From contig JAFGQJ010000322.1 in the NCBI GenBank assembly GCA_016935715.1, positions 1 through 17,437 on the forward strand: a stretch of 17,437 nt of DNA, read 5' to 3'. A program made the position numbers and the translations under genes. The notes beneath the pieces were generated by a model that saw only the letters and a program-made list of their open reading frames with translations, did no database searches and had not been told where the DNA came from. Shown in pieces: positions 1-6,648 of the stretch; positions within the stretch are counted from its first letter, which is position 1, and each line of letters begins with the position of its first letter. This DNA is from Spirochaetales bacterium. Its GTDB lineage: Bacteria > Spirochaetota > Spirochaetia > SZUA-6 > DRHE01.

Positions 1-144
1 CTTCGTTTCGGCATGGGGCTGCTGATCTCGAAGAAGACCTTTCCTTTTTTTCAGGTGATCTTCTTCGATGAGACCGGGCAGCCGGTACGGTGGGGTCAGA
101 GTCCGGTGACCGGCACGATGATCAGGCTGTCGACGATCGGGTAG
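1..144 (+). CDS. 3' end of an unidentified protein gene (partial)
   Basis: Frame 1 is open from the left edge and ends at TAG 142-144, giving 47 visible C-terminal residues. The fragment is rich in aromatic and beta-branched residues (for example FFQVIFFDETGQPVRWG), suggesting the last strands of a beta-rich domain. No family can be named from this piece. It runs in the same direction as the PilZ gene 31 bp downstream, so the two may share a transcript. The stop lies in the first copy of a 9-bp repeat that adds three further in-frame TAG codons at 151, 160 and 169. Coding potential is inferred from the open frame and its protein-like composition only. Confidence 0.55.
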   Translation, partial: LRFGMGLLISKKTFPFFQVIFFDETGQPVRWGQSPVTGTMIRLSTIG

Positions 145-177
145 ATTGGATAGATTGGGTAGATTGGATAGATCGAT
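133..177. repeat. 9-bp tandem repeat TAGATTGGA (about 4-5 copies)
   Basis: Copies are TAGATTGGA at 142-150, TAGATTGGG at 151-159, TAGATTGGA at 160-168 and a diverged TAGATCGAT at 169-177. A further degenerate unit is ACGATCGGG at 133-141. The array spans the stop codon of the upstream gene and the ATG of the PilZ gene. Each unit holds a weak Shine-Dalgarno-like TTGGA and a TTG codon in the PilZ frame. Confidence 0.85.
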
Positions 178-514
178 GGAAGCGGAGCATCGCAGGAGTC
201 TGCGCAGCAAGGCCTATGCCAAGGTGATCCTGGAGGGCAGCGGGGAGCTGGGTTACCTCAGGGACCTCAGCAGGGAGGGATGCCAGCTCGCCTTCATCGG
301 CAAGCCGTTTCTGGACAGGGGTGCGGTCGTCGGGACGGAGGTGATTCCCACGGAAGAGATGGGAATTGCCCGCTTTTCGATGTCCGTGCAGATCATGTGG
401 ACCCGAAACGACCCGGTCTACCGTGTCGCCGGCGGGCTGATCCACTCCGTGCAGGAAGGGCAAAGCTTCGAACAGCTGTTTCGCTACTACTCGGGGGATG
501 CCGGCTACCAGTGA
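176..514 (+). CDS. PilZ-domain protein (c-di-GMP receptor)
   Basis: This 112-residue protein is essentially one PilZ domain, the small beta-barrel that binds cyclic di-GMP. Both signature motifs are visible: an RxxxR element (RRSLR, near residues 6-10) and DxSxxG (DLSREG, near residues 30-35). It should therefore bind the nucleotide and act as a cytosolic adaptor, perhaps on motility or surface functions; the target cannot be read from the sequence. I chose ATG 176. In-frame TTG codons at 146, 155 and 164 would add residues encoded by the 9-bp repeat (Asp-Arg-Leu/Gly-Arg-Leu), and they lack a better ribosome site. TTGGA at 164-168 is the nearest weak ribosome-binding sequence. The last 10 bp overlap the convergent nitroreductase gene. 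Confidence 0.85.
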   Translation: MEAEHRRSLRSKAYAKVILEGSGELGYLRDLSREGCQLAFIGKPFLDRGAVVGTEVIPTEEMGIARFSMSVQIMWTRNDPVYRVAGGLIHSVQEGQSFEQLFRYYSGDAGYQ

Positions 515-1014
515 TCGAACGCGGCGATCCTTTTGAGCGATTTTCGCGGTGAGGCTTCCGGCACCTGCTCGGGATAACCGAGCAGGATCAGCAGCACGAC
601 GCGCATGGAATAGGGAACCGTGATCAGGTCCCGCACCATCTGTTCGTCATAGGTACTGAGCACGCAGCTTCCCAGGCCCTCGGCCACGGCCTGCAGGACC
701 ATGAAGGAGGCGGCAAAGGCGATGTCTATGGGGTAGGAAAGCTGGCCGTTCGGCATGACGTACTCGACATTGGTCGTACACAGGGCGATGATGGCCGGCG
801 CCTGGCCGACCTTCTCGTCTCCGAAGGCTGCTTCTTTCACCTTCTCCCGCAGCTGCTCCTTCTGCAGGACCACAAACCGCCACTCCTGGCGATTCTTCGC
901 CGAGGGAGCCAGACGACCCGCCTCCAGGACCCTCTCCAGCTTGTCCTTCTCGATCGGTTTGGATTTGAACGCTTTTATGCTTCTGCGGTTCAGGATCTCT
1001 GCCAGTAGTGCCAT
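505..1014 (-). CDS. Nitroreductase-family FMN oxidoreductase
   Basis: A 169-residue member of the small nitroreductase family, flavoproteins that reduce nitro groups, quinones or other electrophiles with NAD(P)H. Visible features are the N-terminal FMN-phosphate motif RRSIKAF (residues 10-16), the APSAKNRQEWRF segment (residues 36-47), the GLGSC loop (residues 113-117) and a C-terminal GYP (residues 146-148). Length is typical of the short subfamily. The natural substrate cannot be predicted. The start is ATG 1012-1014, with TAGGG 6 nt upstream on the minus strand. The likely promoter lies so close that the mRNA leader may be only about 6 nt. The gene is divergent from the M28-like gene and overlaps the PilZ gene by 10 bp at its end. 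Confidence 0.88.
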   Translation of the reverse strand: MALLAEILNRRSIKAFKSKPIEKDKLERVLEAGRLAPSAKNRQEWRFVVLQKEQLREKVKEAAFGDEKVGQAPAIIALCTTNVEYVMPNGQLSYPIDIAFAASFMVLQAVAEGLGSCVLSTYDEQMVRDLITVPYSMRVVLLILLGYPEQVPEASPRKSLKRIAAFDHW

Positions 1015-1026
1015 AGTGACCCTACC

Positions 1027-1055
1027 ATGATAAAAGATCGATACCCATATTGCAA
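1027..1055 (-). promoter_or_regulatory. Sigma70-type promoter of the nitroreductase gene
   Basis: On the minus strand, -35 TTGCAA (1055-1050), a 17-bp spacer and -10 TATCAT (1032-1027). The expected start site near 1020 leaves a leader of about 6 nt before the ATG at 1014. The -35 hexamer is its own reverse complement and is also used by the divergent promoter. Confidence 0.6.
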
Positions 1056-1078
1056 TGCATTTTTCCCCTGGATACTAT
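1050..1078 (+). promoter_or_regulatory. Sigma70-type promoter of the M28-like/dinB unit
   Basis: -35 TTGCAA (1050-1055), a 17-bp spacer and -10 TACTAT (1073-1078). A start site near 1085 gives a leader of about 14 nt that contains GGAA at 1089-1092, 6 nt before ATG 1099. This supports 1099 over the upstream TTG at 1084. Confidence 0.6.
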
Positions 1079-1098
1079 GATGATTGCCGGAATCAACG

Positions 1099-3303
1099 AT
1101 GACACGACTGTTCCCCTGCCTGCTGTTTTTCGCCTGTTCGGCAGCGCTCTTCGGCCAAACTGCTCTCCCCCCCGACAGCCGCAGCGTGCTGGCCGACCAT
1201 GCGGCCATCCAGGCGATGTATCCTCGCCTCGAAGGCTCGGCCGGGGAGAAAGAGCTGCTGGGGTTCATCGAACAGCGGCTGCAAAACCTGAGGATTCCAT
1301 ACCACCGCCTGGATTTCCAGGAGTCCGACAGGAATCATTCGTTTTCCTCGTGCCTGGCCGCCGATGTTCCGGGCCGGCGGGAGGATACCCTGATCGTGGC
1401 CGTTCCGATCAATCACCCCGCGGAGGCGCCCGGTCATCTGGACGGCTCCATCAACGTCGCCGTGGCCCTCGGTATGATCGAGCACATCAGCCGGCAAACC
1501 CCGCCGATTTCCGTGAAGATGCTGTTTCTGGGCGCCGAGTACGGACAGACGGCGGAGTATCCGATGGGAAGCCGTTTGTTCCTGAGAGATTTCTTTCCGG
1601 ATTACAGGGTCATGTGCCTGTACCTCAATCTCGAGCGCATTCCTTCGCGGCTGTATCTGCGCGGCGGGGCACGGGGAATCGAAGCTCCCTACTGGCTTCT
1701 GGACCGCACCACCGAGGCGCTGGAGAAAACGGATCTTTTTTTCCTCATCCGGGGCAACGAGAACCAGATCTTCCGAATCGGTTTGACCTCCGAACCGACG
1801 ATCGTGGAACCGTTCCTGCAGGCCGATTACCCCGCCGTCAGCTTCGAGGGAGAATATTCCCCCCTCTCCGGTACGGAGCAGGAGAACTGGATCTTCTCGT
1901 TCAACCTGTTCGTCACCGAGTTCCTGCAGGCCTTTTCCGACGGGATCCCGGAAACCTGGGACCGGCACTACCTCTTTTTCCAGGCCCGCGGGTTCTACTT
2001 CAGCATCTCGGAGAAGGCCTATCTGGTCATCCTGCTGGTCGTTCTGGGGGCGATCCTGGTATACGGCCTCGTGTTTACCCGCAGGCTCCGCAAGTACCTG
2101 CGCATCCTGGCTCACAACATCTGGGCTCTGCCGCTGTTCTTCGGCTTCGTTTTCTCCCTGCTGTTCCTCTCGACCTGGCTGATCGAAGCCATCCTTCGAG
2201 CCCGGAACATGACCCGCCTGTGGGAGCAGCTTCCCCTGCATTTTCTGGCCTTCAAGCTGGCCGTGCCCCTTGCCATGCTGTTCGTGATGCTGAACCTGGT
2301 AAAACGGTTTCCCATACCCAGGCGGGGCAGTTTCTACTCCGCCGCCGCCCTCCTGTTTCTGCTGCTCGACATCGTGGTGCTGGCGCTCATCAACATCTCC
2401 TTTACCTACTACTTCCTCTGGGCCTTCACCTTCGCCCTGCTGTTTTCCGCCGTCGCCAACCGACCGCTCAAGGTGCTGCTGTTCCTTGCCTCCCCCTACT
2501 GGATCGTGAAAACGGTGGTCGAGCTGTTCACCCTGCCCCGCTTGGAGTTCTGCCGCATCCTGCTGCTTTCGAAACTGGGTGGAAATCTCCTGCTCACCGT
2601 CATCCTCATCCCCTTCGTCCTCATGTTCATCCGCCTGAGGCTCATCTTTCCGCCCGCCCGGATCACCACCGACAGGCTTCGCTCCAGGCTGACCGCAGGG
2701 GCATTCGCCCTGATCCTGATCGGGCTGCTGACGACCTTCTTCGTGTACTCTCCGTATGGAGGGCAGCGGCCCCAGCCGATCGATGCAACCTACGTGATCG
2801 ATGAAGTGCAAGGGACCCGCTATCTGGATATTTCCAGCCCGGCGCCGTTGAAGGACATCAAGGTGCTGCAGGAGAGCACGACCATCTCCATCGACACCCG
2901 TTCCCGTCTGTATCACCTGCCGCTGGCAGGGGATACCCGGTATCTCGAGACCGGGCTGAGCAGCGTGGGATTCCTGGACCGAAAGAACGTGACTCTCCGC
3001 CTGGATCCCTGGATGGAGCCCTACCGCGTGCGTCTGGGCGTATCTTCGGAGGAGGAGTTCGTGCTCTTCGACGCCAGCTTCCCCTACACCCGAAGGCCCG
3101 GCGGCAGGCAGTACTCCATACTCATCGGCGTCAACCCCCCCCTGCCCCTGGAGGTCCAGCTGACGGTTCCGAAGGACAGGACCTTCACGTTGGAGATCAC
3201 CCTGGAATACCTGCACCCGCCGGAAGGTTATCAACTGGAAGGGAAGTCCATAGCGGTCAGCAGCCGGCTGAGGTTCCGCAGGAACCTCGAGCTGAAGACC
3301 TGA
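1099..3303 (+). CDS. Secreted M28-like peptidase-fold domain fused to a multi-spanning membrane domain
   Basis: This 734-residue protein starts with a signal peptide (residues 1 to about 20, ending LFGQ; a relaxed lipobox ending at a Cys near residue 13 is possible). Residues about 30-280 resemble a Zn aminopeptidase of family M28: VAVPINHP, GHLDGSINVAVALGMIEHI, FLGAEYG and the PAVSFEG segment fall in the expected order. The usual His-Asp-Glu-Asp-His ligand set is poorly kept: EE is EY (147-148), the fourth-ligand Asp is Glu179, and the last His appears replaced. About eight hydrophobic helices follow between residues 308 and 550, then a beta-rich C-terminal domain (about 555-734), probably extracytoplasmic. 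Start is ATG 1099. dinB follows after 11 bp in the same transcript. Role unknown; it may be an inactive or altered peptidase anchored in the inner membrane. Confidence 0.72.
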   Translation: MTRLFPCLLFFACSAALFGQTALPPDSRSVLADHAAIQAMYPRLEGSAGEKELLGFIEQRLQNLRIPYHRLDFQESDRNHSFSSCLAADVPGRREDTLIVAVPINHPAEAPGHLDGSINVAVALGMIEHISRQTPPISVKMLFLGAEYGQTAEYPMGSRLFLRDFFPDYRVMCLYLNLERIPSRLYLRGGARGIEAPYWLLDRTTEALEKTDLFFLIRGNENQIFRIGLTSEPTIVEPFLQADYPAVSFEGEYSPLSGTEQENWIFSFNLFVTEFLQAFSDGIPETWDRHYLFFQARGFYFSISEKAYLVILLVVLGAILVYGLVFTRRLRKYLRILAHNIWALPLFFGFVFSLLFLSTWLIEAILRARNMTRLWEQLPLHFLAFKLAVPLAMLFVMLNLVKRFPIPRRGSFYSAAALLFLLLDIVVLALINISFTYYFLWAFTFALLFSAVANRPLKVLLFLASPYWIVKTVVELFTLPRLEFCRILLLSKLGGNLLLTVILIPFVLMFIRLRLIFPPARITTDRLRSRLTAGAFALILIGLLTTFFVYSPYGGQRPQPIDATYVIDEVQGTRYLDISSPAPLKDIKVLQESTTISIDTRSRLYHLPLAGDTRYLETGLSSVGFLDRKNVTLRLDPWMEPYRVRLGVSSEEEFVLFDASFPYTRRPGGRQYSILIGVNPPLPLEVQLTVPKDRTFTLEITLEYLHPPEGYQLEGKSIAVSSRLRFRRNLELKT

Positions 3304-3314
3304 AGGCGGTCCGG

Positions 3315-4490
3315 ATGGCTGTGCTTTTCCACGTCGACCTGGACGCGTTCTACGCTTCGGTGGAGAGAATCGACAATCCCGACCTGGCGGGCAAAGCCGT
3401 GATCGTGGGGGCCGTACCGGGGCACCGGGGGGTGGTTTCCTCCTGCTCCTACGAGGCGCGGGAGTTCGGGGTTCATTCGGCCATGCCGATCTCCCAGGCC
3501 GTTCGCCGCTGCCCCGCGGGCGTGTTCGTACCGGTGCGGATGGACCGCTACCTGGAAGTGTCGCGTACGGTGATGAATATCCTGCAGACCTTCACTCCGG
3601 AGCTCCAGCAGATCTCCGTCGACGAAGCCTGCATGGATATGTCCGGCACCGAACGCCTGTACGGAGCTCCGCCGGAGGCCGGCAGGAGGATCAAGGAGGC
3701 CGTAAAGGCGCAGACGGGTCTGACCCTTTCCATCGGGATCGCCGCCAACCGCTACCTGGCCAAACTTGCCTCCGAGTGCTGCAAGCCCGACGGCCTGTAT
3801 TTCGTGAAACCCGGAGAGGAGCTGCCCTTCCTGGATGGTCTGTCCCTGGGCGATCTGTGGGGTGTCGGGGAGAGGACCAGGGAGCGGCTGCTGGAGCTGA
3901 ACATCACCTCGGTGCAGGCGCTGCGCGCCCATCCCCTGGACATCCTCTGCTCCATGATGGGCGAGGCCGGAGGCCGCTATCTGTACAGGGCCTGCCGGGG
4001 AGAGGATCCCGGCATCTTCGCCTCCACCGCTGCGAAGAGCCATTCGCTGAGCAGCGAGACGACCTTCGAGAGGGATGTCAAGAACGCGGATACCATCAGG
4101 CGAACGATCCTGGAGCTGGCGCAGCAGGTGATGCACCGGCTGCTGGTCGAGAACTTGAGGACGAATACGGTGGTTCTCAAGCTCCGCTATTTCGACTTCG
4201 CCACGACCACGGCCCGCAAGACGGTGAAGCACTGGATAAGCTCTTCCGACGAGCTGTACCAGCTGGCCCTGGAGCTCCTGGCCCAGCGCTGGAACGGCTG
4301 CACTGCGGTGCGCCTCGTCGGAGTGGGTGCGGCGAACGTGGCCGCCCCCGGGCAGGCGATCCAGGGCGAGCTGTTCGCAGAGGATTTCGACAAGCGGCTG
4401 AAGGTGGAGCAGACGGTGAGCCGCCTGCGTCAGAAGATGAAGGGCCTCAAGCTCACCAAGGCGAGCCTGATAGACAGACACGGCACTTGA
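3315..4490 (+). CDS. dinB: DNA polymerase IV (Y-family translesion polymerase)
   Basis: A 391-residue Y-family polymerase that copies past damaged bases. Residues 6-17 (HVDLDAFYASVE) carry metal ligand Asp8. YEAREFGVHSAMP (46-58) is the conserved finger segment, and SVDEA (101-105) gives Asp103 and Glu104. The thumb helix-hairpin-helix region (about 170-215) contains GVGERTRERL, and the little-finger domain follows. QGELF (350-354) fits a QxxLF beta-clamp-binding motif, with about 37 residues after it, so it is not at the extreme C terminus. All catalytic residues are present. The ATG is preceded by AAGGCGG about 6 nt upstream and lies 11 bp after the stop of the M28-like gene, so it is probably co-transcribed from 1050-1078. 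No own promoter or SOS box was recognised. It converges on the SDH protease gene with an 18-bp gap. Confidence 0.95.
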   Translation: MAVLFHVDLDAFYASVERIDNPDLAGKAVIVGAVPGHRGVVSSCSYEAREFGVHSAMPISQAVRRCPAGVFVPVRMDRYLEVSRTVMNILQTFTPELQQISVDEACMDMSGTERLYGAPPEAGRRIKEAVKAQTGLTLSIGIAANRYLAKLASECCKPDGLYFVKPGEELPFLDGLSLGDLWGVGERTRERLLELNITSVQALRAHPLDILCSMMGEAGGRYLYRACRGEDPGIFASTAAKSHSLSSETTFERDVKNADTIRRTILELAQQVMHRLLVENLRTNTVVLKLRYFDFATTTARKTVKHWISSSDELYQLALELLAQRWNGCTAVRLVGVGAANVAAPGQAIQGELFAEDFDKRLKVEQTVSRLRQKMKGLKLTKASLIDRHGT

Positions 4491-4508
4491 AGCGCCCCTC
4501 GGGAGCCC

Positions 4509-5462
4509 TCAGGATTCCTCCCGCCTTTCCCTCGGCGTTCCCGCAGGTCCCCGGACTGCGAAGGTGCAGCCCTTGCCGAGGTGGTTCAGGACGAGCTTGA
4601 CCGAATCGCTGATCTGGAATTTGACCACTCCCGCGTAGAACACCGCCATCACGTTTTCCAGAAGAGCCTCGTCATCCTCCAGGCGCTCGGTCTTCAGACC
4701 CCTGGAGTCGGCTTCGGCTCGTCCGATGGGCCTGGAGCTGCCGCCGAACCGGCGGCTGTCGGCCAGCCAGGCCGCTATGCTCTCCGCCTTCTGCTCCGAG
4801 CCTTCCTCCCCGCCGAACATGTAGCGCTGCAGCCATCCCTTCGCCAGATTCTGGGACAGCTGAATCTGGGTCTTGCAGACGGCGAGCAGTCCCGGCGGAT
4901 AGACTTTCAGCCTCTCGACCCAGAGAGAGGGATCGTTTTTCTTGTTGTTGATATTTCGCTGGGCGATGGAGTATTCATTGATGATGTTCTGGGCCGAGGT
5001 TTCGTAGGACTCGCCGTTGTGTGACCAGTTGACCAAAGGGTCGATCGGACCCAGTGCCGAATGCTCGCCCAGCACGATCCGATCCGCGGCGCAGCACAGA
5101 AGCGTGGCCGTGGACAGGGCGCAGAGGGGAACGATGACCCTGATGTGATCGTAGCGATGGCGCAGGTAGGCTGCGATCTGCTCCGTCGTCTCCACCGAGC
5201 CTCCCGGGCTGTGCACGATGAGGTCCAGCTCCCGTTCCTCCAATCCGGCGGAGGCCGCCATGAAGCAGCTGGAATCCTGCCTGTTGATCTGCAGGACCCT
5301 GCCCGCCGCATCCTTCTCCGTGAAGGCCGAGGCGTAGAGGATCGTCGCCCGGTTGGTGGATTTGTACAGCTTCTTGAGGTATTTCTTGAGCACGAAGTCC
5401 TGCGGGCTCTCCACCCTCCGGCCCTGGACCTCGCTGCGGATATCCTGCAGGGACAGAAACAT
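4509..5462 (-). CDS. SDH-family Clp-fold serine protease (SppA/ClpP-like)
   Basis: A 317-residue protein matching the serine dehydrogenase proteinase family, cytosolic relatives of ClpP and SppA. LIVHSPGGS (81-89) forms the oxyanion turn. CALSTATLL (114-122) carries the likely nucleophile Ser117, followed by AADRIVLGEHSALGPIDP (125-142), the family hallmark. There is no signal peptide or transmembrane helix, so it should act in the cytoplasm; its substrate is unknown. I prefer ATG 5462: AAAGGAG lies 5 nt upstream, whereas the GTG at 5468 (adding two residues) would overlap that ribosome site. Its own promoter is at 5487-5515, back to back with the epimerase promoter. The C-terminal third is less typical and I assign it no function. 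Confidence 0.85.
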   Translation of the reverse strand: MFLSLQDIRSEVQGRRVESPQDFVLKKYLKKLYKSTNRATILYASAFTEKDAAGRVLQINRQDSSCFMAASAGLEERELDLIVHSPGGSVETTEQIAAYLRHRYDHIRVIVPLCALSTATLLCCAADRIVLGEHSALGPIDPLVNWSHNGESYETSAQNIINEYSIAQRNINNKKNDPSLWVERLKVYPPGLLAVCKTQIQLSQNLAKGWLQRYMFGGEEGSEQKAESIAAWLADSRRFGGSSRPIGRAEADSRGLKTERLEDDEALLENVMAVFYAGVVKFQISDSVKLVLNHLGKGCTFAVRGPAGTPRERREES

Positions 5463-5486
5463 GTTCACTCCTTTCAGCGTGAGCCA

Positions 5487-5515
5487 ATGCTACCCCCCCA
5501 CCCGTGCAGTGTCAA
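5487..5515 (-). promoter_or_regulatory. Sigma70-type promoter of the SDH protease gene
   Basis: On the minus strand, a perfect -35 TTGACA (5515-5510), a 17-bp spacer and -10 TAGCAT (5492-5487). The spacer contains a run of seven G. A start near 5480 gives a leader of about 18 nt that includes AAAGGAG. Confidence 0.7.
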
Positions 5516-5520
5516 GAAAA

Positions 5521-5538
5521 CGCATCGCCTTATGCGAT
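5521..5538. promoter_or_regulatory. Overlapping dyads between divergent promoters (possible operator)
   Basis: CGCAT (5521-5525) and ATGCG (5532-5536) form one inverted repeat; ATCGC (5524-5528) and GCGAT (5534-5538) form another that overlaps it. The site lies between the two divergent -35 boxes (5510-5515 and 5546-5551), a natural place for a regulator controlling both genes. No regulator family is identified. Confidence 0.35.
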
Positions 5539-5545
5539 CGATACC

Positions 5546-5573
5546 TTGACAACCGAGGTACCTGATCTACAAT
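5546..5573 (+). promoter_or_regulatory. Sigma70-type promoter of the leader ORF/epimerase unit
   Basis: Perfect -35 TTGACA (5546-5551), a 16-bp spacer and -10 TACAAT (5568-5573). The expected start near 5580 leaves about 28 nt before the leader ORF and about 84 nt before the epimerase start. Confidence 0.75.
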
Positions 5574-5583
5574 GGGCCCTTCT

Positions 5584-5648
5584 ATGCGTTGTTTCGAGGA
5601 GACCCACATGCAGAGACTGTCCTTGAGCCCGCGGCGCTCCCAACGCAT
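5584..5648 (+). promoter_or_regulatory. Long-range inverted repeat in the epimerase mRNA leader
   Basis: ATGCGTTG (5584-5591) is perfectly complementary to CAACGCAT (5641-5648). In RNA this 8-bp stem would join the start of the transcript to the end of the leader ORF and enclose the leader's ribosome site and ATG. A ribosome reading the leader would open it. The function is inferred. Confidence 0.35.
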
Positions 5649-5667
5649 CCCGGATAGGTCGAGGTGA
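5608..5667 (+). CDS. Putative 19-aa arginine-rich leader peptide
   Basis: A short reading frame encoding MQRLSLSPRRSQRIPDRSR, with six Arg in 19 residues. It has the strongest ribosome site of this transcript (GAGGAG 5596-5601, 6 nt before ATG 5608) and follows a strong promoter. Its TGA (5665-5667) overlaps the GTG start of the epimerase (5664-5666) as GTGA, the usual pattern of translational coupling. The epimerase's own ribosome site (AGG at 5656-5658) is weak, so its expression may depend on leader translation. Arg codons near the end overlap the downstream arm of the 8-bp inverted repeat. Whether the peptide is functional or only an entry point for ribosomes cannot be told. A chance ORF remains possible. 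Confidence 0.4.
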   Translation: MQRLSLSPRRSQRIPDRSR

Positions 5668-6647
5668 AGGCGGCGATCACCGGAGCCGCCGGTCACCTCG
5701 GGGCGGCGCTGTCGCGGACCCTGCTGGCCGCGGGGCAGAATGTACGCCTGCTGGTCCACGAGGACAGCCGGGCGCTGGCGGGACTGGAAGCCGAATGCGT
5801 ACGGGCCGACCTGCTCGATCCCGATTCTCTCAACCGGGCGTTTCGAGGCGTGCGGACCGTGTACCATCTGGCCGCCTGCATTTCCCTGGTTCGCCGCAGG
5901 GCCCGGTCGATGAGACGGGTCAACCTCGACGGCACCGGCAACGTGATCCGGGCCTGCCGCGAGTGCTCCGTAGAGCGCCTGGTCCACGTCAGCTCCATCG
6001 AGGCCGTTTCGGATCTGAACCCCCGCCAGGCTACCGACGAGAGCAATCCCCTGGCCGGACCCGGAGAAACCACGATGTACGGCCGAACCAAGGCCGAAGC
6101 GGAGCGCCTGGTTCTGGAAGCCGCCGGCGGCGGCCTGGATGCGGTCATCCTCACGCCCACCGCCATGGTCGGTCCCTATGACTTCAAGCCCTCCCACCTC
6201 GGCAGGGCCCTGCTCGACCTGTACCACGACCGCCTTCCCGCCCTGGTCCCGGGCGGCTTCAACTGGGTCGACGTCCGCGACGTTGCCGAAGCGGCGCTGG
6301 CGGCGGCCGGCAGGGGCGGCAGCGGGGAGCGCTACATCCTGTGCGGCACCTGGAAATCCCTCTCCGAGATGGCGAGTCTGGTCGCCCGGATCACCGGCCG
6401 CAACAGGGCAAGGCCCCTGCTGCCGATGTGGGTCGCGACGCCGGTGGCGGCGCTAGTCGGCTCCCTGCCGGGGCTGGGCAGGCGATATCCCGCTTTCACC
6501 GCGGATGCCCTGCTGGCAATCAGCAAGCACCGGTGGATATCCTGTGAAAAGGCCGCCGCTCAGCTGGGCTACGATCCCCGGCCTCTGGAACAGACCCTCA
6601 GGGACACCTTCCGCTGGTTCGGGGAGCAGGGATTCCTGGCCGACTGA
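5664..6647 (+). CDS. Extended SDR, NAD(P)-dependent epimerase/dehydratase or reductase
   Basis: A 327-residue extended short-chain dehydrogenase. The N-terminal Rossmann motif TGAAGHLG (6-13) binds NAD(P); VYHLAA (66-71) and HVSSIEAVSD (108-117) are the core strands with the catalytic Ser; YGRTK (139-143) is the YxxxK pair. GGFNWVDVRDVAEA (about 190-203) is the family's substrate-side motif. The closest groups known to me are dihydroflavonol-4-reductase/3-beta-HSD-like and HpnA-like proteins, which act on varied alcohols, sugars or lipids, so the substrate is not assigned. The GTG start matches the usual N terminus and overlaps the leader ORF stop. The gene ends 1 bp from the convergent CE7 esterase. 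Expression is driven by the promoter at 5546-5573. Confidence 0.88.
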   Translation: MKAAITGAAGHLGAALSRTLLAAGQNVRLLVHEDSRALAGLEAECVRADLLDPDSLNRAFRGVRTVYHLAACISLVRRRARSMRRVNLDGTGNVIRACRECSVERLVHVSSIEAVSDLNPRQATDESNPLAGPGETTMYGRTKAEAERLVLEAAGGGLDAVILTPTAMVGPYDFKPSHLGRALLDLYHDRLPALVPGGFNWVDVRDVAEAALAAAGRGGSGERYILCGTWKSLSEMASLVARITGRNRARPLLPMWVATPVAALVGSLPGLGRRYPAFTADALLAISKHRWISCEKAAAQLGYDPRPLEQTLRDTFRWFGEQGFLAD

Positions 6648-6648
6648 G

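Noticed and set aside
1050..3234. Long open frames on both strands across the M28-like gene (over 550 codons each)
   Set aside because: They are low-complexity Arg/Pro/Gln/Gly-rich translations typical of shadow frames in GC-rich genes; the real frame has a signal peptide, membrane helices and family motifs.
4491..4525. Possible terminator hairpin (GGGAG ... CTCCC) between dinB and the SDH protease
   Set aside because: The stem is only 5 bp with a 12-nt loop, lies partly in the protease gene and has no T run on either strand.
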